From positions 372,001 to 436,000 of the forward strand of contig CAMPOT010000001.1 of the NCBI GenBank assembly GCA_946892665.1: 64,000 nt of DNA, given 5' to 3'. Source of the stretch: Chryseobacterium sp. Marseille-Q5410 (lineage in GTDB: Bacteria; Bacteroidota; Bacteroidia; Flavobacteriales; Weeksellaceae). Within the stretch, counting starts at the first letter, position 1, and each line of letters starts with the position of its first letter. A program made the position numbers and the translations under genes. Below, one piece after another: positions 19,431-28,391 of the stretch. Below the pieces are notes generated by a model. That model was given only the letters and a program-made list of their open reading frames with translations. It was not told where the DNA came from and did no database searches.

Positions 19431-19808
19431 TTGAATCAAAAATATCCAACAAAAGAAAAACTTAAACAGAAGAAAGAAATAGATTTGCTTTTTCAAAAAG
19501 GTAAATGGTTGACTTATGGAGACTTACGAGTAATTTCAATTGATTTAACTAAAAGACCACAGGAAGGTTTTTCTGTTGGAAATCTAAAGGTTGGAGTCTC
19601 GGTTTCAAAGCGTTATTTTAAAAAAGCAGTTCACAGAAACCGAATCAAACGACAACTCCGGGAGGTTTATCGATTAAATAAAACATTATTTTCGGAAGTT
19701 TTCGGTGAACATTCGATATCGATGATTTTTTGGGTAAGTTCCGAAATGCCGAAAGATTTTAAAGCATTGGGACAAAATTTTATAAGTCTCTGTAAATCAA
19801 AAAAATAA
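19431..19808 (+). CDS. rnpA: Ribonuclease P protein component
   Basis: A 125-residue basic protein that supports the RNase P RNA in 5' maturation of tRNAs. The signature block KKAVHRNRIKRQLREVYR (residues 65-82) is the RNR motif of the family, preceded by VGVSVSKRYFKKA. No ATG exists at the N-terminus; the frame opens with TTG at 19431, which gives the expected length, so a TTG start is inferred. It is not next to rpmH or dnaA, in contrast to most other phyla. Confidence 0.93.
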   Translation: MNQKYPTKEKLKQKKEIDLLFQKGKWLTYGDLRVISIDLTKRPQEGFSVGNLKVGVSVSKRYFKKAVHRNRIKRQLREVYRLNKTLFSEVFGEHSISMIFWVSSEMPKDFKALGQNFISLCKSKK

Positions 19809-19870
19809 TTCTAATCGTATTAGCATAGTTTTTGTAAATTTGATTTCATAAAACAATAAAACTAAATTAA

Positions 19871-20518
19871 ATGCTCGAAAATATTCCCTTTTTACCTTAC
19901 GCAATCAGTGCATTTATTGGAATTGGGCTTGCTGCTGCAACCGGTTTCAGAGTCTTTCTTCCGATGTTTGCGGTGAGTTTAGCTTCCTATATGGGTTGGA
20001 TTCCCATGAATGAAAATTTCGAATGGCTTGCAGGCTTACCGACGCTTATTACTACGGGGATTGCAACAGTTGTTGAGATTTTGGCTTATTATATTCCTTA
20101 TGTTGATCATCTGTTGGATACTTTATCGGTTCCACTGGCAACAGTCGCCGGATCAGTGATGTTTGCCAGTCAATTTGCGGACATTGGTACGTTTCCGCAA
20201 TGGGCTTTAGCGCTGATCGCTGGAGGCGGAACCGCAGCTGCGATAAGTTCTGGATTTGCAGGTACACGGGCCGCGTCTACAGCTACAACAGGTGGTTTGG
20301 GGAATTCCGTGGTCGCGACTACAGAAACAGCAGGCGCGGGAATTATGTCGGTTTTAGCAATGACCGCACCGATTATTGCTTTTCTAGCAGCAGTAATTTT
20401 AATTGTTATTGTAATCGTAATGGGAAGAAAATTGTGGCGAAAATTTCGACGCTTCAATTCTTCCGACAAGGCTAAAATAATAGAAGTAGAAGCTGTTGAA
20501 ACAAAAAATATTGAGTAA
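19871..20518 (+). CDS. DUF4126-family membrane protein
   Basis: A 215-residue membrane protein with about five hydrophobic segments (YAISAFIGIGLAAATGFRVF, LPTLITTGIATVVEILAYYI, AGSVMFASQ, PQWALALIAGGGTAAAISSG, VLAMTAPIIAFLAAVILIVI) and a short charged cytosolic tail. The pattern fits DUF4126, of unknown function. Gly- and Ala-rich helices around residues 115-150 could form a tightly packed bundle. It is convergent with the TPR gene, with only 8 bp between stops. Confidence 0.85.
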   Translation: MLENIPFLPYAISAFIGIGLAAATGFRVFLPMFAVSLASYMGWIPMNENFEWLAGLPTLITTGIATVVEILAYYIPYVDHLLDTLSVPLATVAGSVMFASQFADIGTFPQWALALIAGGGTAAAISSGFAGTRAASTATTGGLGNSVVATTETAGAGIMSVLAMTAPIIAFLAAVILIVIVIVMGRKLWRKFRRFNSSDKAKIIEVEAVETKNIE

Positions 20519-20526
20519 ACGACACT

Positions 20527-22191
20527 CTATTTGTTTTGCCTTAATTCTTTGATCTGATCTATTTTTTCGGAGAAATATTTTTTCTTATCTGGATTTTTTT
20601 CAACCAAAATTTCAAATGCTTTAATTGCTTTGGAATATAATCTTTGTTCAAGGTACAAATTCGCCAGGGTCTCGGTCATCAAATGCCAAATATTGTCGCC
20701 CTTTTCTTTCACGATAAAATCGGAATCTTCTTTTAATTTAGAAATTTTTGGTTCCTTTACAATAAATTCCTCAATGAGTTTTTCCTTAGAAATTGCTGCA
20801 TTTTCACTTGTTTCTCCCTCGTTTTGTCCAATTTTTAGCCACTTTTGCCAAGTATTGATGAAATTAGGGATATTGCTTTCAGAAGCGTCTGAAGTTTCAA
20901 GCGTTGTTTCTTTTGATATGTTTTGCGGTACTTCTATTTTTTGTTGATCTTGAATTGGCAAAACATTTTGAGAAAAAAAAGAAACATTGAATACTGGTCT
21001 TTCCTCGCTTTTTTCAACCGGAATTACTGAACTTTCTACAGGAGTTCTCTTGGAAGGATTTTCGGTTGTTTTTGGTTTTTCTGCAGATTTATTATTAATT
21101 AAAGAATCAGGGGTGTTGCTGATAAAACTCATGGGTTTCCATGGTTTTTCCTCTATAATATGGCCGGAAGTGGAAGTTTCTGTTTCAAATTTATGAGAAT
21201 CGGTTGATTTTATATTTTTTACCTCGAATTCAACTTGTTCTGGAATTTCTGCAATGGCTTCATTTTTTGTCTCAATAATTTCTTCTTCAGCAGTTTTTTC
21301 TTTAAGCTCAGTTTGGATAAAATCTTGGGTTTCAGCGAAATTTACTTCCGCATTTGAAATTGGAGGATCTTCGGTTTTTAGTTTTTCTTTTTTAGAATTT
21401 TTCATCTTTGCTTCGACTTCGGCAATAAGTCTTTGCATTTCTTCTTCGTGTTTGCTCAAAGTTGGTTTAGGAGCCTCATAAACAACAGCTTCCCTGTTTG
21501 TGCTAACGATTTTTACTTCTGGTAAAAACTCTTCCATACTATGAAAACTAACATCTGCATTGGTTTCTTCTTTTGCTTCAGTAGCGATATTTTCAGTATT
21601 TTCTACAATTACTTCTTGAATTTTTTCTTCTTTCGGTAGAATTTCCTCTTCTGTTTTCAGAATTTCCTCTTCTGCTTTTTCCTCTTTCTTAATGGTTTGA
21701 GTTACAATTTTCCCCGATTCCCTTGTGGATTCGATGTCGATTTTTACAGATTCATTTTCAAGGAAATTTTCTTCTCCTTCAAATAAAATTCTGTTCAGAA
21801 CTCCATCAACATAAACTGGTTTTGGAGCTTCAATTGGTATTGGAAAAACTGCATTACTCTTTTCTGACGGTGCAGAAACCTCTGTTATTTCGTCCGTGAT
21901 TTCTTGACCTAGAGGTTCAGCCTTCATAGGATTTTCGGAAATTGTAGCTTTTTCTGCAATTTCTTTTTTATTGATAAATTGATAAAGAATTTTTTTATCT
22001 GTAGTGTAAGCTGCGGTAGTGGAGAGTTCTTTAGGGTAATTTTCTGGTTGATGCGTGTAGATTCCATACAGATATAATGCTCTGATATTCTGTATATAAG
22101 GATGTTTTTTTATTTCAGAATTTAAGATTTCTAAATCTTGTTTCTGAAACAATTCCGGATTTTTTATTAATTCTAAAACTCTTGGATTCAT
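20527..22191 (-). CDS. Large acidic TPR-containing protein, unknown function
   Basis: A 554-residue protein. The first 70 residues are a folded-looking segment (NPRVLELIKNPELFQKQDLE). About residues 90-470 are low-complexity and Glu/Lys/Thr-rich, and are probably disordered. The last 55 residues are a TPR-type helical pair (ETLANLYLEQRLYSKAIKAFEILVEKNPDKK). No signal peptide is seen, so it is cytoplasmic. It follows lptE with a 1-bp gap, as the last gene of the miaB/sigma-54/lptE block. A structural or scaffolding role is possible; no function is recognised. Confidence 0.75.
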   Translation of the reverse strand: MNPRVLELIKNPELFQKQDLEILNSEIKKHPYIQNIRALYLYGIYTHQPENYPKELSTTAAYTTDKKILYQFINKKEIAEKATISENPMKAEPLGQEITDEITEVSAPSEKSNAVFPIPIEAPKPVYVDGVLNRILFEGEENFLENESVKIDIESTRESGKIVTQTIKKEEKAEEEILKTEEEILPKEEKIQEVIVENTENIATEAKEETNADVSFHSMEEFLPEVKIVSTNREAVVYEAPKPTLSKHEEEMQRLIAEVEAKMKNSKKEKLKTEDPPISNAEVNFAETQDFIQTELKEKTAEEEIIETKNEAIAEIPEQVEFEVKNIKSTDSHKFETETSTSGHIIEEKPWKPMSFISNTPDSLINNKSAEKPKTTENPSKRTPVESSVIPVEKSEERPVFNVSFFSQNVLPIQDQQKIEVPQNISKETTLETSDASESNIPNFINTWQKWLKIGQNEGETSENAAISKEKLIEEFIVKEPKISKLKEDSDFIVKEKGDNIWHLMTETLANLYLEQRLYSKAIKAFEILVEKNPDKKKYFSEKIDQIKELRQNK

Positions 22192-22192
22192 C

Positions 22193-22744
22193 TTACCAGT
22201 TGGCTACAATATCGTTAAAAATTTTATTGATGATTCTTTCATTGACAATCTTTACCTGAGAAGCCTCAATTGTATTGATGTCCAAATCACTGCTGAAAGC
22301 GGCTTCATCCGAATAGGTTCGATCAAAACTTTTATCTGGTTCGATTTTGTTTTCATAATGAACTTTTACGGTGATGGTAAGCTTGTTTTGCGCAGCTTGG
22401 ATGGTTCCGCCGGGAGCGTTTACTGCGCTGGAAATGGTCGTTGGTGTGATCGAATAATCGGTTATTTCACCTTCAATCAAAATATCCGGATTCTCGGAAG
22501 CTCCTTTCAGTGTGGTTCTTTGCAGAAATCTATTTTGTATGTCCGTCGAAAATTGCTGTGCAAGATTCGGATTCATTAACGCTGCATTATTCGGAAATTC
22601 TTTAATTTGAATTGTTTTTGTTTCAGGGCTTAGTGAGGACCCGGTGAACGAATAACAACTTTGGAGAAATAACAAATAGATGCAAAGAAAACAGACTTTC
22701 GCAAAACCGAAATTTCGGATTTTAAATTTTGATTTTTGAATCAT
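22193..22744 (-). CDS. lptE: LptE-family outer membrane LPS-assembly lipoprotein
   Basis: A 183-residue lipoprotein. The signal peptide ends in the lipobox LQSC (about residues 27-30), followed by YSFTGSSLSPETKTIQIKEF, the usual start of Bacteroidota LptE-like proteins. The rest is a compact alpha/beta domain. LptE is known to plug the LptD barrel and help place lipopolysaccharide on the cell surface. The start is 1 bp after the stop of the sigma-54 activator gene, so the two are translationally close and cotranscribed. Confidence 0.88.
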   Translation of the reverse strand: MIQKSKFKIRNFGFAKVCFLCIYLLFLQSCYSFTGSSLSPETKTIQIKEFPNNAALMNPNLAQQFSTDIQNRFLQRTTLKGASENPDILIEGEITDYSITPTTISSAVNAPGGTIQAAQNKLTITVKVHYENKIEPDKSFDRTYSDEAAFSSDLDINTIEASQVKIVNERIINKIFNDIVANW

Positions 22745-22745
22745 T

Positions 22746-24029
22746 TTAGTCTTCTAAATTATATTGTTTTATCTTTCTATAAAGCGTTCTTTGCGAAATT
22801 CCGAGCTCATCTGCAGCCTTATTTCTTCGTCCTTTATGCTTTTCGAGGGCTTTCACAATTAATTCTCTTTCATTGTTTTGTAAGGAGAGTGAATCGGGTT
22901 TCGTTTCTTCGATTTCAACGTCTTCTACTTCGTCGAAATTTTCGTTCCCATCAGAAATAATCGTGGAATTCGGAAACTGATTGGTGTTCGGGCTCTCGAA
23001 ATACAGTAGCGAATTCGAGTTCTGAACTTGTGTTTCCGGAGTGAAAACCCGGTTGATTAGATTTTTCTCCTGATTACTGAAGTCGGTATTTCCACGGTTT
23101 TTTATGAGTTCCGAAGTTAAGGATTTCAAATCATTTAAATCGTTGCGCATATCGAACAGAATTTTGTACATGATTTCCCGCTCCGAATTGAATTCTGAGT
23201 TGGAAACGCCATTTCCTGTTTTTTGAACCAACGCCGGCAAGTTCGCCTGCATCGGTATATATTCGGCAAGTTTTACAGAATTAATAGTTCTATTTTGTTC
23301 AACCACCGTCATCTGTTCCACCAAATTTCGCAGTTGGCGAACGTTTCCGGGGAAAGGATAATTTTCAAGATAATTTACGGCATCATCCGTTAGCACCAGT
23401 TCCGGCATTCTGTACTTTTCGGCAAAATCCACGGCAAATTTTCGGTAAAGCAAATGGATGTCGCCTTTTCTATCTCTTAAAGGCGGCATGTCGATTTGTA
23501 CAGTATTTAAGCGATAGTATAAATCCTCCCTGAACCTCCCGTCAACAATGGCGTTGAGCATATTCACGTTGGTTGCGGCCACAATTCTTACATCGGTTTT
23601 TTGAATTTGTGAAGAACCCACTTTCATGAATTCACCACTTTCTAAAACTCTTAGCAAGCGAACTTGCGTTTGCAAAGGCAATTCTCCAACTTCATCCAAG
23701 AAAATCGTACCGCCATCTGCCACTTCAAAATAGCCTTTTCGGGTAGAAGTTGCACCAGTAAAAGCCCCTTTTTCATGACCGAAAAGTTCGGAATCTATCG
23801 TTCCTTCCGGAATTGCGCCACAGTTTACGACGATGTACGGCTGATGTTTTCTTCGAGATTCGCTGTGAATAATTTTTGGGATGAATTCTTTCCCAACACC
23901 AGATTCACCCATTACCAAAACGGAAATATCGGTGGGTGCTACTTGGATGGCTTTTTCTAGAGCCCGATTAAGAGCGGGAAAATTCCCGATGATGCCGAAA
24001 CGTGTCTTAATGGATTGTAAATCTGTCAT
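22746..24029 (-). CDS. Sigma-54-dependent transcriptional activator without receiver domain
   Basis: A 427-residue NtrC-family activator. The AAA+ domain occupies residues 8-245, with Walker A GESGVGKE, the sigma-54 contact loop GAFTGA near residue 90, Walker B GGTIFLDEVGELP and the arginine-finger stretch YYRLNTVQIDMPPLRDR. A linker of about 140 residues leads to a C-terminal Fis-type helix-turn-helix (KHKGRRNKAADELGISQRTL). There is no N-terminal receiver or sensory domain, so activity is presumably set by expression or a partner. It lies between miaB and lptE. Confidence 0.95.
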   Translation of the reverse strand: MTDLQSIKTRFGIIGNFPALNRALEKAIQVAPTDISVLVMGESGVGKEFIPKIIHSESRRKHQPYIVVNCGAIPEGTIDSELFGHEKGAFTGATSTRKGYFEVADGGTIFLDEVGELPLQTQVRLLRVLESGEFMKVGSSQIQKTDVRIVAATNVNMLNAIVDGRFREDLYYRLNTVQIDMPPLRDRKGDIHLLYRKFAVDFAEKYRMPELVLTDDAVNYLENYPFPGNVRQLRNLVEQMTVVEQNRTINSVKLAEYIPMQANLPALVQKTGNGVSNSEFNSEREIMYKILFDMRNDLNDLKSLTSELIKNRGNTDFSNQEKNLINRVFTPETQVQNSNSLLYFESPNTNQFPNSTIISDGNENFDEVEDVEIEETKPDSLSLQNNERELIVKALEKHKGRRNKAADELGISQRTLYRKIKQYNLED

Positions 24030-24085
24030 TTTTAATTTTAATTGAGTTAAAGTAAAAAAGCAGCGATCTCTTAATGATAATTTTT

Positions 24086-25534
24086 TTATATAGAAACCTC
24101 TGTTACGGTTTTCCCCAAAAGCGTTCCCTGAGTATTACCGTGAACAAAAACAGACACAATGTCGCCCAATTTTTGTCCTCCTAGTTTATCGAACACGCAC
24201 ACTGCATTTTGCGAATTTCTGCCTTTCCATTGGTTTTCGTTCTTTTTAGAAGTCCCTTCTATCAAAATTTCATGGACTTTTCCTACATAACTCGCCATTC
24301 TTTTTCGGGAAAGCTCGCCTTGAAGCGCGATAACTTCCGCTAAACGTCTTTGTTTGACATCTGCAGGAACATCATCCTCCATTTTCTTGTGAGCTGGTGT
24401 ACCAGGTCTTTCAGAATAAGCGAACATATAGCCGTAATCGTATTCTACTTCTTTCATTAATGATAAAGTAAGTTGATGATCTTCTTCAGTTTCGCCACAA
24501 AATCCAATAATCATGTCTTGCGAAAAAGAAATATCAGGAACAATTTCTTTTCCTTTTTTAATTAAATCCAGGTATTCCTGTCGCGTGTGTTGGCGATTCA
24601 TTTTTTCTAAAATTCGGTCGCTTCCACTTTGTACAGGAAGGTGAACATATTTGCAAATATTATCGTGTTTTGCGATAACTTTGAAAACTTCCTCGGTCAT
24701 TTCGTGTGGATTGGAAGTTGAGAATCTAATTCTCATTTTTGGAACTGCAACCGCAACCATATCAAGGAGTTGGGAGAAATTAATCGCGGTCAATTTTTGC
24801 ATTTCAGTAGCGTTTTTGAAGTCCTTTTTTGCTCCACCTCCGTACCAAAGATAGGAATCCACATTTTGACCTAAAAGTGTGATTTCTTTGTAACCATTTT
24901 CCCACAAATCTTTACACTCCTGAATGATTGAATGAGGATCGCGGCTTCTTTCGCGCCCTCTGGTAAAAGGCACTACGCAAAAAGTACACATATTGTCGCA
25001 ACCTCTGGTGATGGTAACGAATGCTGTAACTCCGTTTCCGCCGAGACGAACCGGATTGATGTCTGCATAAGTTTCTTCTTTTGAGAGAATTACGTTGATA
25101 GCATCTCTTCCACCTTCCGTTTCCTTTAACAGATTGGGTAAATCTCTGTAAGCATCGGGTCCTACTACCAAATCAACCAATTGTTCTTCTTCTAAAAACT
25201 TGGTTTTCAAACGCTCTGCCATGCAACCTAAAACACCGACGGTAAGATTAGGTTTTTCTTTTTTTAAATTTTTAAATTGAGACAGGCGCATTCTCACGGT
25301 TTGTTCCGCTTTTTCACGAATTGAACAAGTGTTGAGCAGAATTAGATCTGCTTCTTCTTGTTTCAAAGTTGTATTATAGCCTTGTTTGTTAAGGATTGAA
25401 GCTACAATTTCTGAGTCGGAAAAATTCATTTGGCAGCCGTAGCTTTCCAAAAACAGTTTCTTCGTGTTTTGGGGCTTTTCGGCAATTGCAAAAGCTTCGC
25501 CTTGTTTGTTTTCGTCGATATATTTTTCTTGCAC
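24086..25534 (-). CDS. miaB: tRNA-2-methylthio-N6-dimethylallyladenosine synthase MiaB
   Basis: A 482-residue radical-SAM methylthiotransferase that adds the 2-methylthio group to i6A37 of tRNA. Three N-terminal cluster cysteines are in [26 protein letters not shown] and [10 protein letters not shown]. The radical-SAM motif CxxxCxxC appears as [21 protein letters not shown] near residue 180. A TRAM domain closes the protein ([14 protein letters not shown]). Family length is normal. It is the first gene of the minus-strand block with the sigma-54 activator and lptE. Confidence 0.97.
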   Translation of the reverse strand: MQEKYIDENKQGEAFAIAEKPQNTKKLFLESYGCQMNFSDSEIVASILNKQGYNTTLKQEEADLILLNTCSIREKAEQTVRMRLSQFKNLKKEKPNLTVGVLGCMAERLKTKFLEEEQLVDLVVGPDAYRDLPNLLKETEGGRDAINVILSKEETYADINPVRLGGNGVTAFVTITRGCDNMCTFCVVPFTRGRERSRDPHSIIQECKDLWENGYKEITLLGQNVDSYLWYGGGAKKDFKNATEMQKLTAINFSQLLDMVAVAVPKMRIRFSTSNPHEMTEEVFKVIAKHDNICKYVHLPVQSGSDRILEKMNRQHTRQEYLDLIKKGKEIVPDISFSQDMIIGFCGETEEDHQLTLSLMKEVEYDYGYMFAYSERPGTPAHKKMEDDVPADVKQRRLAEVIALQGELSRKRMASYVGKVHEILIEGTSKKNENQWKGRNSQNAVCVFDKLGGQKLGDIVSVFVHGNTQGTLLGKTVTEVSI

Positions 25535-25638
25535 TTTTGTAGAAATTAGATATTAAAAGAACGTTTTGCAACACACTTTTTATATGGATTTTAATTTGCA
25601 AAGATAAAGAATTTTTGTGACAGAATGTCAGAAGTTTT

Positions 25639-26358
25639 TTAATCCATCGAGAAGGCTAAAGGTAATTTAAAACGAGATCTTATTGGAAGTCCGCTGATGG
25701 ATGCAGGAATCCATTTATTTTTAATACTCGCAATCCCGCTGATTACCATATCGTCGAAATCTTTTGATCCGGTGGATTCTACCAATTTTATATTGCTCAT
25801 TTTTCCGTCTTGTTCAATAACAAAAGTTACAAGAAGTTTAAATTTTCCGTTAAATGTAAATCGTTTTAAATCCATACTTTGAAATACTTTTTTTCTGAAT
25901 TTATCAATTCCACCTTCATAATTTGCTATTTCCATTTCATTTACGGGATCGTAATTTTCTTTTAATTCCTGAAAAAGATCTCGCGGAATAATCCAAAAAC
26001 TGGTTACTGCAGCCACTTTTTTGCCATCGACAACGGCTGGATTCCAACCGGTTAAGTATTTTGCAACTTCTTTAGAAAGATCAAATGCACATTTATTTTC
26101 TTCCCAATTGCTGTCTTCATTTTTCACATACTTTATTTTGCGATCAGGATAAATGACGATTGTAAAATTGATATTTTCATTTTTGTTTTCGCAAGGCTGA
26201 TGATTTTTTTCGATAATTACCTTTCGGAAATCTTTGTAAAACTGAATATTTCCTCCAACATAATCGGTTTGTCCTTCTGGATATTTTTCATAAATATCTT
26301 GTGAAAAATAAAGTGTTGAGAATAAGAGTGCAAAAAAGAAAACGATTTTAGATTTCAT
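25639..26358 (-). CDS. TonB C-terminal-domain protein (exported)
   Basis: A 239-residue protein with an N-terminal signal peptide (KIVFFFALLFSTLYFSQ). The C-terminal 90 residues (KLLVTFVIEQDGKMSNIKLVESTGSKDFDDMVISG...) match the TonB C-terminal domain. A typical cytoplasmic-membrane anchor plus Pro-rich spacer is absent, so this is not a classical energy transducer and more likely an envelope TonB-like domain protein of unknown role. The gene just upstream (26464-26945) encodes a related protein that is frameshifted. Confidence 0.8.
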   Translation of the reverse strand: MKSKIVFFFALLFSTLYFSQDIYEKYPEGQTDYVGGNIQFYKDFRKVIIEKNHQPCENKNENINFTIVIYPDRKIKYVKNEDSNWEENKCAFDLSKEVAKYLTGWNPAVVDGKKVAAVTSFWIIPRDLFQELKENYDPVNEMEIANYEGGIDKFRKKVFQSMDLKRFTFNGKFKLLVTFVIEQDGKMSNIKLVESTGSKDFDDMVISGIASIKNKWIPASISGLPIRSRFKLPLAFSMD

Positions 26359-26428
26359 TGTTGAATAAAAGCAGATTTTTTTATCGTTTCAAATGAATTG
26401 AAACTTCTAATATTTTTTGTTTAAATAT

Positions 26429-26460
26429 AAAAAAACTTTGCAGTTGCCTACAAAGTTTTT
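26429..26460 (-). terminator. Terminator after the frameshifted TonB-like gene
   Basis: AAAAACTTTG (26431-26440) and CAAAGTTTTT (26451-26460) form a perfect 10-bp stem. On the minus strand it continues into T's. It begins 4 bp after the ancestral stop codon at 26464, supporting that position as the true gene end. Confidence 0.75.
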
Positions 26461-26463
26461 CAT

Positions 26464-26945
26464 TTAGAGATCAAAACTAGCCATTCTGAAATTTATTTTC
26501 AATCGCAAGTTGGATTCTACGGGAACTCCGTTACAGGTTGATGCTTTAAATTTTGGATTCATTCTTCTCAAAGCCAATTCCACATCGCGGTAAAGTAAAT
26601 TACTGTTCTGTACATCAGGCAAGAGTTTGAAACTTGCAAATTACCTGATTTGTTAAGGTTTAATTGTAATTCAAAAGTTCCGTTTACCGAATAAAGTCCG
26701 GAATTCAAATCGTTTTGGATATTTTTGGAAAGAACTTGTTTAAAACTGTTTTCTCCTTGAGGAAACTGAGCGTACATCGGATTTTCACATTTCAACCGAT
26801 TAAATTCCGAGGGAGCATTCAGGTCCAAAGCGATGGTTTGTTTCATCACATCTCTTGCATTTTCGGTGATATCATTATCTTCTACCACATATTGCGCAGG
26901 GGCAAATGTGAATGCAAAAACGAATAGGAACACTAAGTTTTTCAT
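26464..26945 (-). pseudogene. TonB-like exported protein, frameshifted
   Basis: The current frame encodes 125 residues starting with a signal peptide (KNLVFLFVFAFTFAPAQ) and ends early in SCLMYRTVIYFTAMWNWL. Shifting by one base at about 26626-26628 (an AAA run on the coding strand) gives a continuous C-terminus, LLPDVQNSNLLYRDVELALR then RMNPKFKASTCNGVPVESNL and a final KINFRMASFDL, with a stop at 26464 right next to a terminator. That tail is typical of TonB-C-like flavobacterial proteins. One A was probably lost from a homopolymer, by mutation or sequencing error. The intact protein would be about 160 residues. Confidence 0.85.
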
Positions 26946-26975
26946 AACATCTTTAATTAAATATAATTTACATTT

Positions 26976-28175
26976 TTAAAGAACTTCGATCTGGTTTCTC
27001 AGTAGGTCCTCGAATTCATCGCGTTTTCTGATGAGATGCGCTTTCCCATCGAGAAACAAAACTTCAGCCGGTTTCAATCTTGAGTTGAAGTTGGAACTCA
27101 TTTCAAAACCATAAGCTCCCGCATTTCTGAAAACCAGGATATCGCCTTCGCGCACTTCATGAAGTTTTCTGTCCCATGCAAAAGTGTCGGTTTCGCAGAT
27201 ATTTCCCACCACGGTATAGATTCTTTCTGCACCTTTCGGGTTCGAAAGATTCTCGATAATATGGTAAGAATCATAAAACATAGGTCGAATCAAATGGTTA
27301 AAACCAGAATTAATTCCTGCAAAAACAGTTGCTGTAGTTTGTTTGATGACATTTGTTTTTACAATCAAATGACCACTTTTGCTCACCAAATATTTCCCGG
27401 GTTCGAACCAAAGTTCAAATTTCTTTCCAGAATTTTTTGAGAATTCTGCTACTGCTTTTTCTACTTTTTTGCCCAGTTCTTTCACATCGGTTTCCATATC
27501 GCCTTCTTGATAAGGCACCTTAAAACCGCTTCCCATATCCAAATATTTCAAATTTGGGAAATGTTCCGCTAATTCGAACATGATTTCCAAACCTTGCAGG
27601 AAAACATCAGGATCTTTTATTTCGCTTCCGGTGTGCATGTGCAATCCTTCTACATTAAGGTCGGTGGTTTTCATTACCCTTTCGATATGGCGAAGCTGGT
27701 GTATAGAAATCCCAAATTTCGAGTCGATGTGACCTGTGGAAATTTTGTAGTTTCCACCTGCGAAAATATGCGGGTTAATTCTAATGAAAATTGGGTAGGA
27801 GCCACCGTATTTGTTGCCAAACTGTTCAAGAATTGAAATATTATCAATATTAATATGAACTTTTAAAGACATTGCTTCTTCGATTTCGGCTAAATCAACA
27901 CAATTCGGAGTGAAAAGAATTTTCTTCGAATCGAAACCGGCCTTCAAACCCAACTTCACTTCATTGATCGAAACACAATCGAGATTTCCGCCAAGATTTT
28001 TTACATATTTTAAAATGTTGATATTGGAAAGGGCTTTACAAGCATAGAAAAATCGGGTGCTTTTGTGGAAAGACGAAGTGAGTTTTTCATACTGAATTTT
28101 GATAGATTCAGCATCATAAACATACGTTGGAGTGCCGTATTGTTCGGCAATTTTCAGTAAATCTTTATTGGTCAT
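26976..28175 (-). CDS. lysA: Diaminopimelate decarboxylase
   Basis: A 399-residue PLP enzyme that makes lysine from meso-diaminopimelate. The PLP lysine is in FFYACKALSNINILKY (near residue 47). Later blocks are LHMHTGSEI near 179, YLDMGSGFKVPY and WFEPGKYLVS in the barrel, and GNICETDTFAW plus NAGAYGFEMSSNFNSR in the C-terminal domain, giving the second active-site half. Length and order are normal for LysA; carboxynorspermidine decarboxylase is a less likely alternative. Confidence 0.95.
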   Translation of the reverse strand: MTNKDLLKIAEQYGTPTYVYDAESIKIQYEKLTSSFHKSTRFFYACKALSNINILKYVKNLGGNLDCVSINEVKLGLKAGFDSKKILFTPNCVDLAEIEEAMSLKVHINIDNISILEQFGNKYGGSYPIFIRINPHIFAGGNYKISTGHIDSKFGISIHQLRHIERVMKTTDLNVEGLHMHTGSEIKDPDVFLQGLEIMFELAEHFPNLKYLDMGSGFKVPYQEGDMETDVKELGKKVEKAVAEFSKNSGKKFELWFEPGKYLVSKSGHLIVKTNVIKQTTATVFAGINSGFNHLIRPMFYDSYHIIENLSNPKGAERIYTVVGNICETDTFAWDRKLHEVREGDILVFRNAGAYGFEMSSNFNSRLKPAEVLFLDGKAHLIRKRDEFEDLLRNQIEVL

Positions 28176-28192
28176 TTTATATTATTTTAAAA

Positions 28193-28223
28193 TCAAAAAA
28201 GCAAGCCCCAAAAGAGCTTGCTT
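28193..28223 (-). terminator. Terminator upstream of lysA, ending the exonuclease/small-ORF transcript
   Basis: On the minus strand AAGCAAGC (28216-28223) and GCTTGCTT (28199-28206) form a perfect 8-bp stem around a 9-nt loop and continue into six T's. It lies between the exonuclease gene and lysA, directly after the small ORF at 28252-28329. Confidence 0.85.
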
Positions 28224-28251
28224 GATTATTTATTGATCAACAAAACAGCTC

Positions 28252-28329
28252 TTAATCCACAGCATTTGCTTTAGTGGAAAGTTTTTTTCCCTTTTTTGCA
28301 AATTTCTTTATTGATTTGTTGGCTGTCAT
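28252..28329 (-). CDS. Possible 25-residue basic small protein
   Basis: An ATG-started frame of 25 codons encodes a strongly basic peptide (MTANKSIKKFAKKGKKLSTK followed by ANAVD). Nine of 25 residues are Lys. It lies between the exonuclease stop and a strong terminator only 29 bp downstream, so the region is at least transcribed as a discrete end. Lys-rich peptides of this type can bind RNA or DNA or the ribosome. Coding is plausible but unproven. Confidence 0.35.
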   Translation of the reverse strand: MTANKSIKKFAKKGKKLSTKANAVD

Positions 28330-28391
28330 GTAATCGGTTATTGCGTAATTTTTTTTCAAAATTAAATTTTTTTATTTAATTCTGTGCTATT

